Shown in pieces: positions 21,651 to 32,906 of a stretch of DNA of 64,000 nt. Numbering within the stretch: the stretch's first letter is position 1; each line of letters opens with the position of its first letter. Source of the DNA: Lunularia cruciata (taxonomy: Eukaryota > Streptophyta > Marchantiopsida > Lunulariales > Lunulariaceae); contig OX419762.1 in assembly GCA_948567375.1 (NCBI GenBank), positions 1,679,001 through 1,743,000 on the forward strand, in the 5' to 3' direction. A program made the translations under genes and the position numbers. Under the pieces are notes generated by a model. The model saw nothing but the letters and a program-made list of their open reading frames with translations. It was not told the origin of the DNA and did no database searches.

Positions 21651-22152
21651 TCTAGACTTTGGAAAATTTCACTCTCAATTGGCTTCTTGACACGCATTAC
21701 TATAAGATGATGTATCAGAAGAACAAGATATCTACTTGACATATTTGATTTCCTCTTACGTAATTGCAATTTTATATTACCCCAAAGTGCAATCATTCTT
21801 TAGTCAATTTCAAAATCAACTCCCACTTCTTCTACGTGGTGGTTTCTTGTCACATTCAAGGCATTCTTCTCTTGCTTTTGCCATTTCTTGAAGTGTAATT
21901 TCTTGCCACATAGAAAGGTTGTTACATTGTCTTTGTATCGGTCTTTGCTTCTTGGTCCAAAGACAACCTTCTTTGGACTTGTCTCTTTGTACTCCCATCC
22001 AAGTACTTCCACTTTTTGACCCAAAGTTGACTTCTTTGGGTGTACTCTGAAGACACACCAATCCATTATTTCTTTCATAATTTGGCTTTCTAATTAACTT
22101 CTTCTTCAAAACTCTAACAAAACAGAAGAAAACAAAAAATGTAGGTACCACA

Positions 22153-24440
22153 CATATCTTGTTTGAAAGGTAATTTTGTATACATCTTCCTCCACAATCT
22201 TGATTTGGTTGTAACCGCTCTATAGATCAAGTTTGGTGAAGTGCTTTGTCCCACTGAGTTGATTGAAAAAGTCATCTATGCAATACTTTGCCCCATTTGT
22301 TGATTTAGTGTTTGATAGTCAATGCATATGCACATTGTCCCATCATTCTTCTTCACAAAAAGACAAGAGCCCCATATGGCAATCAGTTGGGTTAGATAAC
22401 CCTTTCTATAGCATATCCTTGATTTTTAGCCTTACACCCCTCCAACTCATGAGGTGATAGTCAATATGGGGCTTTACAAGGAGGTTTCTTCCCAAGAAGT
22501 ATCTCAATCTACTCTCTTTTTTGGTGGTAATCTTGATGGTAAATCATGCAAAAAGACATCTTGAAACTCATTGACCACATCTTCAAATTTCTTAGGAATT
22601 TTCTATTGGGTTCTTCATTTTAGACTTCTCTTATTAGACCCATGAAACATCTATCTATTGTACCAATAGATGTTATCCCTATGACATAGAGAGATATCTT
22701 ACCTTTGTGATCTTTTTTTAAACCCAAAAATCTTCCATGGGCTAGTTTGCACTATTTCTTTCTCCAATTGATTGTGGGGTTGTAATGCTCCATCCATGGC
22801 ATGCATAAGATTACATCATAATGAGCTAACCATATCATTCACCACTCAATTACTTCTTAATAGTCTCCTATAAAGAGTGTTACTTTTCTAGGTAATGACT
22901 CAATCCTCTTTGTCTAACTATTAAGTAACTCTACTTCATAGTTCTTGTCCTTTCTCGATTCCATCCCCAACCTTATTGCAATAGAGTAAGACAAGAAATT
23001 TCTCTATTGCTCTAAGGTCTATCAAGACTCTCACTTGATTGCTTTCTAAGAATCCATTTAGGACAATCAGTTGTGTATTTCTCCTTCTCCACCTTTGCAT
23101 ACTTGTCCTCTTCTTCCTCTTGCTTTTACTCTTCTCTACTGAGCCAATAAGGCCACAAGGTACATTTATTGGTAATATTTTTTTTCCAGTGTGATTTTAG
23201 CATCTCCTCTTCAATTCATCTCTCCATGTTATTCAAATGTTGCTTGTATGAAAGTCGAGGGCCTCTAAGAAGACAAGCATCACAATTGATGGCTATGTAC
23301 CCAACTCAATCACAATTTTAACAATGTTTTTTTTCTAATTGAGCCCCTTCTCCTTGTGAGACTCCATTTCTCCTTTCTTTGACCCATCCTCATTCTCCAT
23401 AGAGCAGTTGTGCTCCTTAGTCTTAGAACCAAATGTTGCACAATTCCATAGGAATTGGTCCACCAAAGTGCGGTATTTTTGCCCAATAGTGTTGAGTTGG
23501 AACTACCCCTTCACCTCCTCCAAGCATACTATTATTCTTTGAGCACAAGTAATGGCTTCAAAAATAGTATGAGGATTTTGTACCATTACCTCTTGGTGAA
23601 TTTGCTCTTTTAACCCTCATTTGAAATTATCAAGAGCTTTTGCTGGACATATCAATTATTACAAAATATGTAGGTCAAGAAATGTCTCCATGTACTCTTG
23701 TATTCTCTTCTTCTACTTCAAATCCCATTGTTAGGTTTCATCTACACAAAATCCAAGGTTTAGAAATTCTTCAATAGCCCTTCTTGCATTGCAAACCAAG
23801 TGATCTCTCCTCTTTTTGCCAACATTAATCTTTCCCAAGCATTGTACAATGTGAGAGCTTTATCAGTCAAGTACCCACATGCAAACATGTCTATAGAATG
23901 GTTGGTGACCTCAATTGTGAATAATCAAAAGCATTGATTCATTCTTGAAATCCAATTTTCCACTACTCCCATGGAATGTTATCCTTTGTAAGGCTCAATG
24001 TTGCACATCTTCTTCATCTGTAGTAACAATGTGACTTCATTGTTGACTAGGGTTGTGTCATTGGTATGAATGACTCTCTAAGTACTTTGGCTATTGGTAT
24101 TGGGTTTTGCAATGGTTCTCTCTCTTGCATTGCTTGATTGTTCTTGAAGGTATGCACTTGACTTTGCAATGCTTTTGTGGTCATCTTGATCTCCTAAGAC
24201 TCATTAAACATTCCTTTGATCAGATCTTGCAACTATGGCTACATGAATTGTACACATAGTAAACACTCAATTGCTACTTCCTATTTCAATAGAGTGTTAG
24301 TATGATCACTTTAGAAGAGGCACATAATATTGAAACCACCATTGGGACCTCAAAGGCTATCACTTGTTGATAATATTCTTCACCAAAATTGTGGACTATG
24401 AAATCCCTAACATCACTTTTGATCTAACCACATAATGGAT
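22153..24440 (-). pseudogene. Gag, linker and N-terminal RT of the large chromovirus
   Basis: On the minus strand next to copy A: FVKKNDGTMCICIDYQTLNQ, then IDDFFNQLSGTKHFTKLDL and FQTRY, the N-terminal RT. Further upstream, near 23,300, is a decayed zinc knuckle (C-stop-NCD-stop-VGYIAINC, with Tyr in place of His) and then broken gag frames to about 24,400. It is interrupted by many stops and has no long open frame. Confidence 0.75.
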
Positions 24441-24834
24441 TTCTACTTACATGTTGAAAGGGAGAGGATTTTCTATATTCAATCTATTACATCATGATAG
24501 AATGTAGATTTTCAAATCATATATGCCTATCATATATCACCATAGGTAGAATCATTGGGTTTGTTGAATTTATCATTATGTCTATGAACTCTACTCCAAA
24601 ATGATAAATGAGTTATACTCTTACTTGCTCACACTAGATGTATATAATCTTGATGTGAAATGGATTCAAGAATGGAAATCAAGGTGCAATAAATTGTCCT
24701 CCAAGTGCATCCATCCCATTCACTCTCTAAAACACCCCCAATCTACAATTTCATTATGTTTTCTTCCCTCAAAATTACTCAATCTCAATAGCTTGTGTTC
24801 TTTCAAGAGCGGTGATCCACTCTCTTCGATTAAA

Positions 24835-24853
24835 ACACCCACTTTGATAACAT
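24835..24853 (-). promoter_or_regulatory. Primer-binding site of the large chromovirus
   Basis: On the minus strand TGTTATCAAAGTGGG follows the 5' LTR end within one base. It resembles TGGTATCAGAGC, the initiator tRNA-Met complement, with substitutions. Confidence 0.65.
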
Positions 24854-25489
24854 TATAATATTCCAAGGATATAGAACACCAAGAGAGAAGAGAGAAAACA
24901 CCAAGCTTGAACACTCAATACTCCGATGCCCTAGAGGAGCACCTTATCTTGATTGTATAGCAAAGAAGATCTCCTAAAAGCAAGCTCCGCCCTTGGATCA
25001 GATACATGGATTGGTGACATGTCAACAAGCTCTGCCCTTAGATTAGTTGTATGGATTGGTGACATATTGGTCCTTGTCCTATTTGGTTGGTCAAAGAAGT
25101 TTGATCAAAGGGAATCTCTAGAGAATCTTCTTGTATGAAGCTTAGAATTACATGGTTGTGGTATTGTTAGAAAACTCTTGACAAGACAAACTATGGAGAG
25201 AGAAGGAAAGATTTTTCTCCCCAAAGAGGAAGAGCTTTTTCTCCCCAAAGCCTTTTCTAAAGGAGAAAACAAAGTTTTTTGGTGTAGGGGGAAATATTTT
25301 TATGTTCAAGGCCTAATTCATCCGTTTAGGTCTCCAAAATTGGCTTTGAAGTTTTCAAAGTGTTTTTGACTCTTGCACTATTAGTAGAAGTATTCTTTTG
25401 GTGACACCTTTATTTGATCTACTTAGTCCATCATAGAAGGATGTTTCCAAACCAATTTCCATCTCTAGATAATATATCTAGTTATTATA
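24854..25489 (-). repeat. 5' LTR of the large chromovirus
   Basis: A 636-bp copy of the TGTAATAC...GTATTACA family, minus orientation. Plus-strand left end TATAATATTCCAAGGATA, right end CTAGTTATTATA. Its content (GATCAGATACATGGATTGGTGACAT-like, GGCCTAATTCATCC, ATCTACTTAGTCCATCAT) matches the isolated copies listed below. Confidence 0.82.
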
Positions 25490-27400
25490 GAGCGATATGG
25501 AGTGTGAGTTGAATAGGTTTGAGATAACTCACTTAAAACCACATGTAACTTTCACCATAATTCAATAGTAAATTCAAGAATTGGAACCCCTTATGTGCCT
25601 TTTGACATTTTCATCACCCATAAAAAGTTGTATGGATTATTCATTTCTCACTCTGAATTTTCTTTTCTTAAGGATACTTAGCAAACGTTTTATTGATTTC
25701 AAATTTTTACCCTTAAATATCCATCAATCCAAGATTTGAGACCCTCCATTATCTACTGCATAATTGTCTACATAAATTGTTGTTTGTGTTTCCATGCAAT
25801 TTGTGAAAGTACACTTAATAGTGGATTTTTGTTCTCATATCCATAGATTTCTATGCATGAAAATTTCTATGTAAGAAAATTTACCTATACCCATAAAATG
25901 TATTAGATTATAATATAAAATATATAAAAGATTGGAAATATGATTTGGTTACTAAATTTTTAACTATGTAGATATTTAAATTTTAAATTAAAGCTTTTCA
26001 CAAAGTATCTTGCAACTAAAAAAACCTATTGGTCATGTTTTAGATAATCTATAAATTTCACATATCTAAAATTTTGACTATAAATTATTTTAAAATTAGG
26101 TTACACAATTTTCATATTTAAATTATAACTTTTTACAATTTGTATTGCAAATTGTAAAAAGCTAATGTTCACAATTCAGATCACCCACAAAATTTTCATA
26201 ACTATAAACTTTTACCCATTAAACTTAGTATACTTCTATGTGCTACCCATAAAATTTTCATGGCTATAAAATTTTACTCATTAAACCTAGCATACCATGA
26301 TGTGTTGCCCATACAACTTTTATAGATTGCTCATAAGATCATTTATGGATTTTGATAGGAAATGAAACCCCTTAGTGGACTCAACCATCATTATTAAGAT
26401 GGTCAACTCTAACTAGTTTACTACTCCAACCACTTGGCAATCCTAGGGTTTGTGTAGGATGACAAGCGGATGGCACAAAGGCTAAATAAAGTATATAAAT
26501 AAGATATAAATAAGATATAAATATAAATAGGAAAAGGAATATAAGATTAAAATGTGTAAATGGAAAACACAAACTCAAAGCCCAAGCAAAAGCTAAAGAA
26601 AACTCAAAGAAAAAATGTAATATGCAAAGTAAACTACAATTGAATTGTATGATAAAATTATTCCAATGGTATTTTTAATCAATGGGAAGAGAGTAGTTGA
26701 ATTTTATGGTATAGTCATTCCACATGTCTATCTAATCAAAGAGAAGGGATGTTGCACGGGCAAAACCAATCTTGTGGTGCAAGGACAATGGGCTATGGGA
26801 CGTAGGGAAGGTGATTGACACAACCTTGTATATGGTTGACCTTTGACGTGGTTTGGAGAGAGAAGGTAATCCAAACTCTTGTAATTGGTTGTTTCTCCAC
26901 TAGGCATTAGAAATTCATGTAGAGACTTACCTTGGAGATGGATCAAGGATTTGTCATCCCCATGAACCTTTGGCCTTCTATGATATATCTCTCAATCTCA
27001 AAGTAGCCAGTTGATAAAGGGGAAAGCTTATTATCTTCCTAGTTAATTGGGACCATACTACAACAAGGAACAAGGAGTATTATTCCATGAACAAAATTAT
27101 ACTAACATTGCCATGCATTCAATCACCTATTTGCATCAATCATATTGAATTCCTCTTTTTATTGCCATTCAATGGCTTGAGTCTTCTCTACTAAAAATAC
27201 AAATACAATGTATGTTTGATGTTTGATAGTCACTCTAGTAGTCTCCTATTACTCTATGCCCATAAGGAGAGACCAACCTCTTGGACCAACAAGACAAAAA
27301 CTAACCAATGGCATGTGAAGTTCTACCTCTCTTAAATATCTAGGCTAGCTCTAAAAGAATTTTACTTTGGCTTTCACTATGCTTATAGTAGGTTTCTATT
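25490..27400. other. AT-rich DNA with a short tandem repeat, no gene seen
   Basis: No frame above about 72 codons and no recognisable domain. A 62-bp tandem repeat lies at 26,183-26,320, and there is a run of ATATAAATAAG units near 26,500. Minus-strand frames at 26,381-26,578 and 26,728-26,946 look like chance. Confidence 0.6.
26183..26320 (+). repeat. 62-bp tandem repeat, about 2.2 copies
   Basis: Units start ACCCACAAAATTTTCATAAC (26,183) and ACCCATAAAATTTTCATGGC (26,245), followed by a partial third. The units differ by several transitions. Confidence 0.85.
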
Positions 27401-28690
27401 GCATTTCATGCTACTTCTATCTCTTTTGTCATATGTTTTCTTGGATAATCCTAAACTAACCTCATAGTGTACTATTGGTTCTTAATTACAATTGTAAGTT
27501 GGGACTTCTTGCAAATGGATTCCCACCCAAGGGTTCTTGTAGATGAGTTCATGAATTTTGCTCCACAACATAGCCTTCTCTTAAGACCTTGCACTTCAGG
27601 CAAGCTGCTACTTTTTTTCTTCCCTTTGTTAGTAGGAGCAAAGAATTGGATCCTCATTTGATAGAAGGTTCCCGTGTGACCTCTCTCTTGGTAGTCCCAA
27701 AAAATGAAGTCCTATACATTAATAAAACCATCCATATGAGCTTTCTCTAAGGTCCTTCTAAGTCAACAACCCCACATGTTAGCTTGCTGGACCATATACA
27801 TAAAACTAATGTTCTTGATCTCTTGCCAAAAGAAGTTGAAAGCACTTCTCCCCTTCACACCATTCCATTCTAGCCGATGATATATTTAGGCTAAGACCTT
27901 ACAATACACTAGTGCATGGAAAAATATGGGGTATACCATTATGCCAACATCCTTCCAACATATCCATAGTTTCTTGCACTCTTGCAAGATGATGCTATAC
28001 TTATGGCCAATAGTGTGGCTTCCTCTTGTTAGAGAAATGTTGAACTATTCCTAGGCAAGGTATTTCCACATCCAATCATTCTTGAAATGTTTCTCTTAAT
28101 CCTTTGGGAAGGCATCTAACGGGGCGGGTAAGCCCATTGTCTCCATTTCAACACAAGTAGTAATGACCAAGATGGGAAATTTATATTCCAAAGACAACCA
28201 ACACAACAAAATATCCATTAGGATCATTAATTAGGCATGGTCTTGGAATTGAACAATGATATCTGAAATTCTAGTCATGTTTAAGAACATAGTAGAAATC
28301 CTCATGTATTACAATAGGAAGTACATGACTCCTTACCCTAATTTTTCATTGTGGGTGGTGGGATACATGAAGTCTTTTCACCATGAGCTTGCTTAATTTT
28401 GGGATACAAAAGATAGCCCACATGCAGTTTGATCCACTTGAATCTTATTCTTCCTTGTTGAGGTTTGCATCTTGCACTTTGTCAAAACATTTGACCATGC
28501 AAGCACTTAAGGCCTCATAAGTTAGAGGAATTTTTTGAAATCCCAACTTTGAGAATTTTGGACCTGTTTCTCTAATGCTTTGAGGAACATGTCCAACAAG
28601 TGGGTGAAGTTGGTGTGAATCTTCTTTCCCAATTGATCAAACATAGATCTTAACTCATGCATCACGACACTAGTGTACAAATTCTAGGAT
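27400..28690 (-). pseudogene. Decayed coding region of unknown function, downstream part
   Basis: Minus-strand frames joined by frameshifts give protein-like text: VMHELRSMFDQLGKKIHTNF and THLLDMFLKALEKQVQNSQ (about 28,530-28,650), LTYEALSACMVKCFDKVQDA, LTRGSHTIGHKYSIILQECK, KDVGIMVYPIFFHALVY and GRSAFNFFWQEIKNISFMYM, ending near 27,472. It has the feel of a single helical protein with stops. I do not recognise it. It is probably the continuation of the frames at 32,907-36,101, separated by the solo LTR and copy B. Confidence 0.4.
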
Positions 28691-28860
28691 TGTAATACTC
28701 CAAGGACAAGAGAACCCTCCAAGAGAGATACAAGAGAGAAAACACAAGCTTCACACTCAATACTCCAATGTCTCAAAGGAGCACCTCCTCTTTATTATAT
28801 AGCAAAGAGGATCCAGTCAAAGAAAGCTCCACCCTTAGATCAGATACATGGATTGGTGAT

Positions 28861-31800
28861 TGTGACAACCCGACAAATATCACTTGTGCGGTAATCGGGT
28901 AAGTAAAGTTTGTTCCCATAGAGATACGAGTCAGAATTGGTCAAATACAAAGCAAAGTAACAATGTAGTTCTTCTTGAGTTCCTCTTGAGTCTCTCAGGT
29001 AGAAACCACACCTAGGAGAGAGTAACAAGCATTGACTTGCAGTCTCGTCACGAATTCACACTCCTTAATAACAACACCTTCAATTCCTTCCAAACAATTT
29101 TGACTGTGATGATTCAGGCTCTCCTAAAAATGGCACTTCACTACAAAACAAATTCACCTCAGAATTGTGTGCTACCCCTCCACTAAAGGCACAACTTTCT
29201 TGATCGAAATTGCTTCACATCAACTTCATGTTGCACCCACAAATGCAGAATACTACCAACACTATAGTTCTTCTCAGATCTATCAAGGCATTGCTCCGAT
29301 TGCACTTCACTAAGGATCAAACACATAGAATGAAGATCAAGGCTACGGAATCCAACATCCAACAAGCACATTGACTTGCACTTTGAATTTCTCCATACAC
29401 TCACAATTACAAACACAAAGTTGATACTCAAAATCAAGCTAAAGCAAAGAGCATTGCTTCATAGCACTTTGCCTTATCTATTCTCACAAATAGTGAGCAC
29501 TAAACAACATAAGACTACGAATGTCACTCTTAAATAGTGAAGCAAATGACAATTTCAACAACTATACCATTTCCTAACAGCTTTTCTAACCTGCAAATCT
29601 GAAATGACAATGCATCTCTTCATATCTACCTCTTCAAATCTCAAAATGTTACTACTCTGATCCAATGTCAACCTCGTCATTGACTTTCAAACCCAATGAT
29701 CTCTCTATAATTTCCCCATCCTCGGGTCTATCCAATTCTACTCCTAACTCTTCTATTTCTACAATTTCTTCACTACAATCTACAATTGAGGTCATGGGTA
29801 ATCTATCTACTTCCTTATCTCCCAACCCACTCTTCTCTAAAGTTTCAAAGAACAACTCCAAAGACACTTGAACTCCTACTTCTACAACTTTGGGTCTTTG
29901 TACTTCTTCTACCTCACTACAAAGTTTAGCTAACTCTATCCTAATAAGATTTAGTCTGAGACACACATTGTCTCCCACCTCTAACATCTTCTTATGTACA
30001 CGATCTTGTAGACAAATTAAGAGATTATTCAACTTTGTATCCTTTGCTTTCCCCTTGCGCGTCTCCTACACTAATAACTTCAGCTCATGCAATCTTGCCT
30101 CTTCAAGTTTACATTCAACTTCCGTGCTCAGCATGGCCTTGATTTCATTGACAACACCTTCTACTTCATTAGCATCTTCTACAACCGTAAGCTTCTCCTT
30201 CTTCCTTTCTTCCTCTAATTCACTGCAATACATCTGGAGCTCATCTTCAAATTCAGCCTTCAATGCCACCTTCTCCCTCCGATTCACATTGAGTTGCTCC
30301 TCTGCTACTCGGACCAATCCTTGCAACCTATCTTCTTCTCTATTGTGCTCCATTAACTCTCATTGCCAGGCTTGATCTTTCTTTGCTGCCTTCTTCTTGA
30401 GACTCTCCAACTCTTGCTCCATCACTGCAACAATTGCTTTGGAGTGTATTAATTCTACACGCACATCTGTAAGTTCTCCTTTCAACCTTGCAACCATCAC
30501 GGTCATCTCCTTTGCTTCCTCACGACTCTTTACTAATTCTTCCCTCATCACTTCAAAGTGCTTACTACAAAGAACCTCCTCAACCCAAAGTTCTTTGACT
30601 TCCATCTCCACCCTCATCAACTTACTTTGCAACAATGATGTTTTTGCACTCCAGGTCTTTACTACTGCCAATTCATCCGGCACCTCAAGATTGGCACTTA
30701 CAATCTCCATCTTCTTCTACTACAACATCATCAATAGTGGACATGCAACTCTGGACAAATAGTCCACTCCTTTGCACCTTGCGTTATTGGCTCGGACTTT
30801 GAGTTCCAACCACTCTACGTCTTGTACATTGCTCCAAAGTTGCAATCTTCCCACCTTCAAAGTTTCTTCTTCTGAACTTTCTCCCCCTTCTTGAGTAACT
30901 TTACTAGGCCCCACTACAGATACATTTTGAGCATTCTTACCCTTGGCAGTTTGGGGTTGTGCCACGACTTCCTCTCCCTTCTTCTTCTCACTTCCTTGTT
31001 CAAGCATGGAAACTTTGGGACTCAGCTTTCCGGCCTCCTTCATCGACTGTCGCATTTGTTGAACATCCACTTTGCCTTTGCTGTCATTGCTTGATTCTTC
31101 ACTCCATAACGTGAACTCCTCTTCTTCTCCCAACATTCCTTCCTTCAATCTGGTTTCTCCTTCAAATTCTTCTTCTTCTTCTTCTTGCATGGCTCCCTTT
31201 GTCTTCATTACCACCGCCATTGGGTTAAACTTTGGAACTTCCTAGGGTTGGACTGTTGCAACACGACTCTAAGGCTTGGCTCTCCTTTGCGCCCTTGGAA
31301 GGTCAATTGCTATGATCTTCTCCTTCCCACTCTCCTTGTAGTATGAATCCCCATCTTGCACTCTCTCCATATAATATTGCTCATCTACATTGGCTTCCTT
31401 TCGTAAATCTGGATGAAAGTGCAAACGCATTCGACTTAGTTCTTCCAAAGTCAGCAAGTTCAACCCAAAATAAAAAAGTGTGCTGAAATGGCACAAAGTA
31501 ATGTGGTGGCATATCCATTCTCCATCTTGAAATCATCTGCCCTACTCTCTGATGCAGACATTTTGCCCAATCTATTACCTCTTCCGCAAACATTTGGTGA
31601 AAGAACACCGTCTATTGCATAGTAACATAGGTGGTTCACTCTGGCTTGAACATGGCCATCATTGCGCTTACTATCCCTCTCCACTCAAGATCTCTATAAC
31701 TGTCCACCTTATACCCATTCTTAGTGCGGGGTTGATTGAACAAATTCCTCACTTCGGCAGTCTCTTTTGAGGCATCACACTTCCGATAGAAGGTGGTACC

Positions 31801-32617
31801 TCCTACCTCTCCTGCTTCTCTTCCCAACACTACTCTCCAATCCGCCTCCATCCATCGAGCGGGATTCCCTCTCTTCCCCTCATGCTTTAGGGCATCCTTG
31901 CAATTGCTTGCTGCAATTTCTACCATCAAACCTTGAAAACTGAAGTTCCAGTTCTAGGCCAAGAACGTGATACAAAGTCTTGTCAGACTTTGATCCGCGC
32001 TATTACTTCTTATCTATGAATTGCAAGCACTCTCACTGCACTCTGCTTACTCATTTTTGGAGTCATCGTGTGCTTCCTCACCTTCCTCTTGTGGAAGATC
32101 ATCCCCGAAATCCTAACCCACTCCTCTTCCTATGGATTTCAATTTGTATTATTTTGGGTCGACTCTAAATAGGAACCGGGTAGGGACTAGACATTACTCT
32201 ACTTCCTTGCGCAACTTGTAATTTTATAGTCCTACGCCAATCAGTCACTTGTCAGTTGCTCCTCCTCTCCCATCTCCGACACGGTGAAGTTGTTGCCTAT
32301 CACTATCAAGAAGTTCTTGATCCTGAGGTCATTACTTTCTTCCTACGTACTTTCTTGATTGCACCAACTCCAAAGAAGTTTGTTATAGGTTATTCGGATC
32401 TGCTCATGCCGCCCAATATGAAGTCTCTCCTTCTTCTTCTTTGTCTTTGCATCTTTGGGTTTTACTTCACACCTTGACCCAAGGTCGACTGTGGGTTTTA
32501 CTTCACACCCATGCTTCTTCTTATTTCTTCCTAGGTTAGCACTCTGTAGGTTCTAACCATCTACTTCTTCTTCAAATGCTAACAAAACAGAAAAAAACAA
32601 AAAATGTGGGTACCATA
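28861..32617 (-). mobile_element. Copy B of the 3.8-kb ORF-bearing repeat family
   Basis: Unit of 3,757 bp, plus-strand ends TGTGACAACCCGAC and GTGGGTACCATA (CA changed to TA). Flanks are GTGAT (28,856-28,860) and ATGAC (32,618-32,622); each is one transition away from GTGAC, the sequence at this site in other copies of the host LTR. It is inserted inside a solo LTR. It contains the best series of coiled-coil frames of any copy. Confidence 0.88.
29652..32060 (-). pseudogene. Family ORF in copy B
   Basis: Minus strand. N-terminal domain in frames 31,636-31,929 (VEIAASNCKDALKHEGKRGN, DWRVVLGREAG, RTKNGYKVDSYRDLEWRGIV), 31,381-31,608 (VFFHQMFAEEVIDWAKC) and 31,269-31,496 (HFHPDLRKEANVDEQYYMER). 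Then an acidic/Ser region (166 codons, 30,720-31,220, with EEEFTLWSEESSNDS), coiled coils (30,360-30,710; 30,066-30,353) and a C-terminal frame (29,652-30,032) with FETLEKSGLGDKEVDRLP ending DEVDIGSE-stop. Only a few frameshifts and stops separate these. No zinc knuckle, protease, RT or integrase motif is present. Function unknown. Confidence 0.75.
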
Positions 32618-32906
32618 ATGACATGTCAACAAGCTCCACCCTTAGATTAGTTGTCTGGATGGGTGACATGTCAGTCCTTGTCCTATCTAGTTAGTCAAAT
32701 AGGTTTGACTAAAGGGAATCTTTAAAGAATCTTCTAGTAGGAAGCTTAGAATCACATGGATGAGGTACCATTAGAAAGCTCTTGATGAGACAAACAATAG
32801 TGGGAGAAGGCAAGACTTTATCTCCTTGAGGGGAAGGAATATATCCATTTCAAGGCCTAACTCGTCCATTTTGGCCTCTAAAATATGTCTAACTATTGGT
32901 ATTACA

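Larger units (their letters stand above)
18252..22152 (-). mobile_element. Copy A of the 3.8-kb ORF-bearing TG...CA repeat family
   Basis: Unit of 3,901 bp with plus-strand ends TGTGACAACCCAAC and GTAGGTACCACA, flanked by a perfect 5-bp duplication CATAT (18,247-18,251 and 22,153-22,157). It is inserted in the RT of the large minus-strand chromovirus. No pair of LTRs, no PBS and no pol domain can be found inside. It carries the family ORF on the minus strand, decayed. Compared with the other copies it has an extra 112-bp tandem duplication near its left end. Confidence 0.88.
9958..25489 (-). mobile_element. Ty3/gypsy chromovirus (TGTAATAC-LTR family), doubly interrupted
   Basis: A minus-strand LTR retrotransposon spanning 15.5 kb, about 5.9 kb once the nested plus-strand chromovirus and copy A are removed. 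It runs from 5' LTR (24,854-25,489) through PBS, gag with a decayed zinc knuckle, RT, RNase H, integrase and chromodomain to a PPT and a shortened 3' LTR (9,958-10,170). The coding frames are full of stops. RT is broken at two points: copy A separates QTRY from GQLEYLVMSFGLTN, and the nested chromovirus separates SLMNDIF from YLDKF. The 5-bp flanks of the two LTRs do not match, so the target duplication is lost or the ends have been altered. Confidence 0.85.
28691..32906 (-). repeat. Solo LTR (TGTAATAC family) split by copy B
   Basis: Left part 28,691-28,860 starts TGTAATACTCCAAGGA; right part 32,618-32,906 ends CTATTGGTATTACA. Together they make about 450 bp, so it has lost internal sequence. 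The flanking 5-mers AGGAT and TGGGT match at three of five positions. The sequence resumes across copy B: GGATTGGTGAT, then TGACATGTCAACAAGCTCC. Confidence 0.8.

Noticed and set aside
18252-22152. The 3.8-kb family as a TIR DNA transposon (TGTGACAACCC against TGTGGTACCC)
   Set aside because: The inverted similarity is short and imperfect, 5-bp duplications with TG...CA ends fit LTR-type integration better, and no transposase is present. Not fully excluded.
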